In this document: one piece after another, positions 13,058-17,519 of the stretch
Numbering within the stretch: the stretch's first letter is position 1
How the letters are laid out: every line of letters begins with the position of its first letter
From: JBQTKD01 sp052386455
GTDB taxonomy: Bacteria; Actinomycetota; Actinomycetes; Sporichthyales; Sporichthyaceae
Assembly (NCBI GenBank): GCA_052386455.1
Contig: JBQTKD010000098.1
Span: 1 to 17,519, forward strand
Direction of reading: 5' to 3'
Length of the DNA: 17,519 nt
Notes under the pieces: generated by a model
What the model was told of the DNA's origin: nothing
Databases searched by the model: none
Seen by the model: the letters and a program-made list of their open reading frames with translations, nothing else
Translations under genes and position numbers: made by a program

Positions 13058-13792
13058 GTGCACGCGAGCATCGAGTCGAACCAGACCGGTACCAAGAACC
13101 GTCTTGGCACCATCCCGCGCCAGGCCTCCGTCGCCCCGGCGCCCGAGGCCCCGGCCCCGATCGTTCACGGCAACCGCACGAAGCGCGTGTGCCAGGCCAT
13201 CATCGGCCTCTGCGCCACCGGCACCGTCGTGGCGCTCGCCGCCGCCGCAGCGACCGGTGTCGGTGCCACCCCGACCATCGGCGCCTACGGCTCCATGGCC
13301 TCGCCGGTCGCGGAGGCTCGCCAGGCGGGCTTCCCGTCCTACTCCGGCGACCTGCGCCTCGACGGCGTGTACGTCCGCCCCGACGGCTTCACCGGCACCT
13401 TCAGCGGTGTCGCGAAGCTGACCTGGACCGGCGCGGCCGCGATCGAGGGGAAGCAGAACGTCTCCGTGAGCGTCCAGCGCCACGGCAGGGAGGTCGCAAC
13501 GATGCAGGGCTCGATCGTGAACGTCGCCGCGGGCGGCGTCGCCACCGTGAACCTGACCTCGAACGACCGCTTCGCCTCCGGCCCGCTGACCTTCGTGCTC
13601 GGCACCGGCGTCGCGACGCTGACCGCCGAGGGCACGCTGAACCAGCTCAACGGTCTGTCGATGCTGGCGGACATGCGCGCCACCTCGATCCAGCAGGCGG
13701 GCTCGGCCCCGTTCCTGGCCGCGCGCCCGACCGTCGACGTCCAGGACAAGCGCAACATCTTCATGACCGGCAACGGCCTGGCTGCGAACTAG
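13058..13792 (+). CDS. Unknown single-pass membrane or exported protein
   Basis: A 244-aa protein. A Pro/Ala-rich cytoplasmic stretch (1-42) ends in NRTKR, followed by one hydrophobic segment (about 44-70, VCQAIIGLCATGTVVALAA). The remaining 170 residues alternate short beta strands rich in Thr/Val/Gly (LRLDGVYVRPDGFTGTFSG, VATVNLTSN, LTFVLGTGVATLTAEG), suggesting an extracellular beta-sandwich. I recognise no family. I chose GTG 13058 because GGGAG lies 5 nt upstream; an ATG at 13046 would instead place that motif inside the gene. No cysteines occur in the outer domain. The preceding 124-bp gap holds only the hairpin listed separately. Confidence 0.65.
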   Translation: MHASIESNQTGTKNRLGTIPRQASVAPAPEAPAPIVHGNRTKRVCQAIIGLCATGTVVALAAAAATGVGATPTIGAYGSMASPVAEARQAGFPSYSGDLRLDGVYVRPDGFTGTFSGVAKLTWTGAAAIEGKQNVSVSVQRHGREVATMQGSIVNVAAGGVATVNLTSNDRFASGPLTFVLGTGVATLTAEGTLNQLNGLSMLADMRATSIQQAGSAPFLAARPTVDVQDKRNIFMTGNGLAAN

Positions 13793-13803
13793 TCGAAACG
13801 CAG

Positions 13804-13839
13804 CGCCGGCGTCTGACGATCCGTCAGACGCCGGCGTTT
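13804..13839 (+). terminator. Strong hairpin terminator between convergent genes
   Basis: A perfect 15-bp inverted repeat (13804-13818 and 13822-13836, CGCCGGCGTCTGACG and its complement) with loop ATC, followed by TTT. It lies between the unknown membrane protein gene and the convergent tldE and probably serves both. Confidence 0.8.
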
Positions 13840-13840
13840 C

Positions 13841-15232
13841 CTATTGCGCTTCGGAGACCGAGCTCATGTTGAAGCCGTCCACGCGGACCGGCGGCATCGC
13901 GGCGCGGGTGAACCAGTCGCCCCATTCGCGGGGCAGGCAGGTCTCGGTGGCGCCGACCTCGACGAGTCGGTCCAGCAGGCCGATCGGCGTCTCGTTGAAC
14001 CGGAAGTTGTTCACCGCGCCGACGACCTCGCCGTTCTCGACGAGGTAGACGCCGTCGCGGGTGAGGCCGGTCAGCAGCAGGGTCTGCGGGTCGACCTCGC
14101 GGATGTACCAGAGGCAGGTCAGCAGCAGACCGCGTTCGGTGCGAGCGACCAGGTCCAGCAGCGAACCGGTGGGGTCGGGCACCGACATGATCAGGTTGTC
14201 CGCGCCCGGCGTCGCGCCCGGTGCGCCGTACTCCCGCGCGGTCCAGCGCGTGTGCTGCAGGTTGGTCAGCACCCCGTCCCGGATCCAGTCCACGCCGGGT
14301 ACGGCCATGCCGTTGTCGAACACCGACGCGGTGCTGCCGGAGCTCGCCGTCAACGTGAACGGGCAGCACTCCAGGCCCGCGGCGTGCGGATCGCTGCGCA
14401 GGGTCAGCGGCTGCGCGCTGAGCCGTTCGCCGACGCGGGTCTTCCCGCCGGGCGCGGAGTACACGGTGCGGCCCTCGGCGCTGTCTCGGCCGGCGGCCGA
14501 CCAGTACGCGTTGATCATCAGGTCCGCAACGGCGGTGGCCGGCAGGACCGTCTCGTAGCGACCGGCGGGCAGGTCGATCGTGCGCTGGGCCCAGCCGAGG
14601 CGTTCGGTCAGCCCCGCGTCGATGGAGGCGAAGTCGACGTCGGAGAAGTCCCGCGTCGCGGCACCCGCCCACGCGGACCGCTTGTAGTCCAAGGACTTCG
14701 CGTTGACCTCGAGGCGCCCGGTCGGCTGGACGTGCCGTAGGCGGACGCCCGTCGAACTGCCGTAGTACGTGGTGTCCACCGAGTGCTCGGCGAACCCGAA
14801 CAGCAGACGGTCGGCCGCGCGCGCGGCGGCGAACGCCTCGCCCAGGCCCGTTGCCAGGCCGGCGAACACCTCGATCGAGGTGGCCTCGGTGCCGGCCGAC
14901 CAGTCCGCGCACGCCGGCGCGTCGGCGGGGCCGATCAGCGGCATCTCGTCCTCGGCCGGCTCGCCGCCGCGGGCGGCGGCCTCGGCGGCCGCCACGAGCT
15001 CGGCGAGCGCGGCACGGTCCGGGTTGCTCTGCGAGAGCACGCCGGTGGCCATGCCTTCGCGGCCGTTCACCATCGCGATGACGGTGACCGAACGGGACAG
15101 CGATACGCCGTTGGTGGTCAGGGTGTTCGAGGCCCAGCGCAGATTCGCGGAGCTCGACTCCTCGGCGACGACCATGGTGTGGTCGGCCTTCGAAAGCTCG
15201 AGGCCCGCCTCGACGAGGTCTTGGAGGTTCAC
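13841..15232 (-). CDS. TldE/PmbA-type subunit of the TldD-TldE metalloprotease
   Basis: A 463-aa protein of the PmbA/TldD family that lacks the HExxxH metal site of TldD. It carries the family's typical features: an ADHTMVVAEESSSANLRWASN N-terminal strand, a conserved middle segment (LPAGRYETVLPATAVADL) and a C-terminal TGLTRDGVYLVENGEVVGAV stretch leading to FRFNETP. TldE pairs with TldD to form the protease chamber and shapes the substrate channel. The start GTG at 15232 overlaps the tldD stop (GTGA), and a G-rich GGAGGGGGG stands just upstream. The known roles of the heterodimer are maturation of modified peptides such as microcin B17 and degradation of unfolded peptides; the substrate here is unknown. 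Confidence 0.9.
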   Translation of the reverse strand: MNLQDLVEAGLELSKADHTMVVAEESSSANLRWASNTLTTNGVSLSRSVTVIAMVNGREGMATGVLSQSNPDRAALAELVAAAEAAARGGEPAEDEMPLIGPADAPACADWSAGTEATSIEVFAGLATGLGEAFAAARAADRLLFGFAEHSVDTTYYGSSTGVRLRHVQPTGRLEVNAKSLDYKRSAWAGAATRDFSDVDFASIDAGLTERLGWAQRTIDLPAGRYETVLPATAVADLMINAYWSAAGRDSAEGRTVYSAPGGKTRVGERLSAQPLTLRSDPHAAGLECCPFTLTASSGSTASVFDNGMAVPGVDWIRDGVLTNLQHTRWTAREYGAPGATPGADNLIMSVPDPTGSLLDLVARTERGLLLTCLWYIREVDPQTLLLTGLTRDGVYLVENGEVVGAVNNFRFNETPIGLLDRLVEVGATETCLPREWGDWFTRAAMPPVRVDGFNMSSVSEAQ

Positions 15233-16737
15233 TTGCCCCCCTCCTCGACGGTGTTGAGGATCCGGACGCCGTTGAACAGCGCGGAGGGACAGCCGTGGCT
15301 CACAGCCGCCACTTGGCCCGGTTGGCCCTTGCCGCAGTTGAACGCGCCGCCGAGCAGGTAGGTCTGCGGGCCGCCGACCGCGCTCATCGAGCCCCAGAAG
15401 TCCGTGGTCGTCGACTGGTAGGCGACGTCGCGGACCTGGCCGACGATCTTCCCGCTCTTCACGCGGAAGAAGCGCTGGCCGGTGAACTGGAAGTTGTAGC
15501 GCTGCATGTCGATCGACCAGCTCTTGTCGCCGACGATGTAGATCCCGTCGTCCATGCTGCCGACGAGCTCCTCGGTGGACGGGCCGTTGGGCGCGGCCTG
15601 CAGGGACACGTTCGCCATGCGCTGGATCGGCGTGTGGCCGGGGGAGTCGGCGAACGCGCAGCCGTTGGAGCGCTCCTGCCCGGTCACGTTCGCAATGCGA
15701 CGGTCCAGTTGGTACCCGACGAGCACGCCGTCCTTCACGATGTCCCAGGACTGCGTCTGGACGCCCTCGTCGTCGTAGCCGATCGTCGCGAGGCCGTTGG
15801 TCACGGTGCGGTCGCCCGTCACGTTCATCAGACCCGAGCCGTACTGCAGCGTGTTCAGCTTGTCCGGGGTGGCGAACGAGGTGCCGGCGTACGCGGCCTC
15901 GTACCCGAGGGCCCGGTCCAGTTCGGTCGCGTGGCCGATGGACTCGTGGATGGTCAGCCACAGGTTCGTCGGGTCGATGACGACGTCGTACCGCCCGGCC
16001 TCGACGCTCGGTGCCGCGAGCTTCTCGGCGAGCAGGTCGGGGAGTGTGGCGAGCTCGGCGTTCCAGTCCCAGCCGGTGCCCTGCACGTACTCCCAGCCGC
16101 GGCCCGCCGGCGGCGCCAGGGTGTCCATGGTTTCGAAGCGGCCGCCAGCCTCGTCGATGGCCGTGGCCTCGAGGTTGGGCTGGATCCGCACGCGCTGCTG
16201 CGTCGTGACGGTGCCGGAGAGGTCGGCGTAGAACTTGTTCTCCAGCACGGCGAGCAGGCTCGCGTCGACGTGCGAAACGGCCGGGTGGGCGAGGAGCCGT
16301 GAGCTCCAGTCCGCGAGCACCGCGATCTTGTCCGGCTCGGGGATGGTGAACGGGTCGATCTCGTAGGCCGAGACCCACGTGACCGTGCCGTGCGACGGCT
16401 CCGGCGCGAGGTCCACGGGTTCGGTGTTCACCGGGCGGCAGGTGCGCGCGACGGCGACGGCCTGGCGCGCGACCTCGGCGGCGGCCTCGGGCGTGAGGTC
16501 GACGCCGGCGGCGAAACCCCACGTCCCGTCGACGACGACGCGGACCGCGAAGCCGAGCTGCGCGGACTCGCCGCTGGCCTCGACGCGACCGTCGCGCAGG
16601 CGGATGCCCTGTTGTCGCAGGCGCTCGAGGCGGAAGTCTGCGTGGGAGGCGCCGAGTGACTTGGCCGTGGACAGCGCGGCGTCGGCGAGGGTTTCGCGGG
16701 GGAGGACGAGGAAGTCCTGGGCGACGGAATGGCTCAC
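15229..16737 (-). CDS. tldD: TldD metalloprotease, catalytic subunit
   Basis: A 502-aa zinc-dependent protease. The HExxxH site is H264-E265-S-I-G-H269 (TIHESIGHATELD). The downstream family motifs GYDDEGV, DSPGHTPIQRM, FQFTGQRFFRV and GGAFNCGKGQPGQ, the last holding the conserved cysteine of the C-terminal zinc site, are all present. TldD cleaves unfolded peptides in a cavity formed with TldE. The GTG at 16737 is preferred to a 585-aa frame because that extension is Arg/Pro-rich noise, while a TAGGCT -10 box lies 7 nt before the GTG, giving a leaderless mRNA. The 4-nt overlap with tldE implies an operon and coupled translation. Both subunits look intact. Confidence 0.93.
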   Translation of the reverse strand: MSHSVAQDFLVLPRETLADAALSTAKSLGASHADFRLERLRQQGIRLRDGRVEASGESAQLGFAVRVVVDGTWGFAAGVDLTPEAAAEVARQAVAVARTCRPVNTEPVDLAPEPSHGTVTWVSAYEIDPFTIPEPDKIAVLADWSSRLLAHPAVSHVDASLLAVLENKFYADLSGTVTTQQRVRIQPNLEATAIDEAGGRFETMDTLAPPAGRGWEYVQGTGWDWNAELATLPDLLAEKLAAPSVEAGRYDVVIDPTNLWLTIHESIGHATELDRALGYEAAYAGTSFATPDKLNTLQYGSGLMNVTGDRTVTNGLATIGYDDEGVQTQSWDIVKDGVLVGYQLDRRIANVTGQERSNGCAFADSPGHTPIQRMANVSLQAAPNGPSTEELVGSMDDGIYIVGDKSWSIDMQRYNFQFTGQRFFRVKSGKIVGQVRDVAYQSTTTDFWGSMSAVGGPQTYLLGGAFNCGKGQPGQVAAVSHGCPSALFNGVRILNTVEEGGK

Positions 16738-16744
16738 GTCGGGG

Positions 16745-16750
16745 AGCCTA
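16745..16750 (-). promoter_or_regulatory. -10 box of a leaderless tldD-tldE transcript
   Basis: On the minus strand TAGGCT ends 7 nt before the GTG of tldD. There is no Shine-Dalgarno. The layout matches the box before the sirtuin gene. No -35 motif is clear. Confidence 0.55.
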
Positions 16751-17028
16751 GTTGGCGAGCCGGTCACGTGGGCGTGGTGGCGGCTACGGGCCTCTCGGCG
16801 AGTGGGGTGGTGGGTGCGGCCTGCTGTTGGCGGCGGGCGGCGCCGTTGCCCATCTGCGCGAATGTTCGGGCGTGGCTGGAACCGGAGTCTTGGGTGGTCG
16901 CCCGGGTCCGGGGTTGCGGTGGCCGCTCGCCCTGCGCGGCCGTCTCGCGGTGGGTGCGGGTCGCCCGGCCGTGGTCGCCGTCTCAAGTGGTGACGCTGTG
17001 TCAGAAGTGTTAGCAGGCCTGGAAATAG
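16751..17028. other. Gene-free divergent intergenic stretch
   Basis: Between the tldD promoter and the SOS box of the next gene there are about 280 bp in which I see no convincing coding region, tRNA or terminator. Open frames here have neither a ribosome binding site nor a recognisable protein. Composition is G-rich on the plus strand up to about 16980, then drops in GC toward the promoter of the last gene. Confidence 0.5.
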
Positions 17029-17044
17029 TCGAACATTTGTTCGT
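17029..17044 (+). promoter_or_regulatory. LexA binding site (SOS box)
   Basis: TCGAAC-ATTT-GTTCGT matches the mycobacterial/actinobacterial SOS box TCGAAC-N4-GTTCGA at 11 of 12 defined positions. It lies 44 bp upstream of the start of a DUF222 gene. M. tuberculosis 13E12-repeat genes of this family are known LexA targets. Confidence 0.75.
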
Positions 17045-17058
17045 ACAGGGGCTCGAAA

Positions 17059-17081
17059 GTGACGGTGAAGTTCTCTAGAAT
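17059..17081 (+). promoter_or_regulatory. PafBC-type (RecA-NDp) promoter of the DUF222 gene
   Basis: GTGACGGTG (17059-17067), eight bases, then TAGAAT (17076-17081) fits the published RecA-NDp consensus tTGTCRGTG-N8-TANNNT, with 7 of 9 upstream matches and exact spacing. The -10 box ends 6 nt before the ATG at 17088, so the mRNA would be leaderless. Confidence 0.55.
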
Positions 17082-17087
17082 TGAGGC

Positions 17088-17519
17088 ATGAGCAGCGGAC
17101 TGGTCGCAGACGTCGAGCGAGAGCTCGACAAGGCGCTGACCGGCGAGCTGTGGCAGTGCCTCGCCGGCGAGGTCGCCGACCTCGCGAAGGCCGCGCACCG
17201 GCTGGCCGCCAAGGTCAAGGCACTGGAGCTCAAGGCCGTCGCGGAGCTGGACGCGCGCGGGTACGCGGTCGCGCAGGGCGCGCCCTCGACCGCGAACTGG
17301 CTGCGGTACACCCTCAACGTCGAGCCCGGCGTCGCGAAGAGGGCCGTGTCGATGGCCAAGGCGACGAGCGGGTCGCACGCGGCCGTGGGCGACGCGCTCG
17401 CGGCCGGTGCGGTGGACTGGGAGCAGGCCCAGGCGATCGTGAAGTCCATCGACGTCCTGCCCGACACCCTGTTCGGCGAGGACGTGGACTTCGCGCGCGA
17501 GGTCATGCTCGACGCCGCG
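17088..17519 (+). CDS. DUF222/13E12-family protein (HNH endonuclease family), 3' end outside the window
   Basis: The first 144 codons are open to the window edge. The helical DUF222 domain is visible: LAKAAHRLAAKVKALELKAV, ELDARGY, then TANWLRYTLNVEPGVAKR, and AALAAGAVDWEQAQAIVKSI in slightly variant form (DALAAGAVDWEQAQAIV), followed by LPDTLF. In full-length members this domain is followed by a C-terminal HNH nuclease, which would lie beyond 17519. Such proteins are common in actinobacteria, often in several copies (REP13E12 in M. tuberculosis, where some copies serve as phage attachment sites). Control by DNA damage is indicated by the LexA box and RecA-NDp promoter. The cellular role is unknown. 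Confidence 0.85.
   Translation, partial: MSSGLVADVERELDKALTGELWQCLAGEVADLAKAAHRLAAKVKALELKAVAELDARGYAVAQGAPSTANWLRYTLNVEPGVAKRAVSMAKATSGSHAAVGDALAAGAVDWEQAQAIVKSIDVLPDTLFGEDVDFAREVMLDAA

Noticed and set aside
13841..16522. Single 893-codon minus-strand frame suggesting a TldD-TldE fusion
   Set aside because: Only the part after 15232 has TldE sequence; upstream the frame is an Arg/Pro-rich shadow of tldD, which is read in another frame and stops at 15229.
1..17519. CRISPR array, tRNA, rRNA or integrase gene
   Set aside because: No repeat-spacer periodicity, no tRNA cloverleaf with CCA-type end, no rRNA-like stretch and no tyrosine or serine recombinase were seen; the only mobility enzyme is the IS3 transposase.

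Overview
The window is high-GC DNA from an actinobacterium. The evidence is the third-position GC bias, the frequent GTG starts, several TANNNT -10 boxes lying 5-8 nt before a start codon (leaderless transcripts), a mycobacterial-type LexA box, and actinobacterial families (DUF3099, DUF222/13E12, DUF433/DUF5615). Genus cannot be fixed from the sequence.

Left part (1-5027): an IS3-family insertion sequence (orfA, orfB, DD(35)E integrase) runs in from outside the window and ends near 1498. It has removed the 5' end of a ComEC-type metallo-beta-lactamase-fold gene. The remnant is joined by an ATGA overlap to an intact 925-aa UvrD/PcrA-like helicase with a C-terminal PD-(D/E)XK nuclease and a probable Fe-S cysteine set. 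The pair looks like a two-gene DNA-processing or defence module damaged by the IS.

Accessory middle (5028-7760): two small proteins, apparently diverged copies of a nucleoside 2-deoxyribosyltransferase/DUF4406-like fold, are followed on the minus strand by two toxin-antitoxin pairs: VapB/VapC, and DUF433 antitoxin/DUF5615 PIN-like toxin. Each antitoxin has a palindrome at its -10 box, and the second pair is bracketed by an imperfect 26-bp direct repeat.

Housekeeping part (7886-16750): a leaderless sirtuin overlaps an LD-carboxypeptidase; SURF1 lies on the opposite strand and overlaps the carboxypeptidase gene tail to tail by 85 bp. Then come moaA with a clear promoter, a perfect 15-bp terminator hairpin that may belong to a small RNA, DUF3099 and dodecin diverging from one 12-bp palindrome that carries a -10 box on each strand, two unassigned envelope proteins, and the tldD-tldE protease operon on the minus strand.

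Right end (16751-17519): a gene-free stretch leads to a LexA SOS box, a PafBC-type (RecA-NDp) promoter and the first 144 codons of a DUF222/13E12 HNH-endonuclease-family gene that runs off the window.
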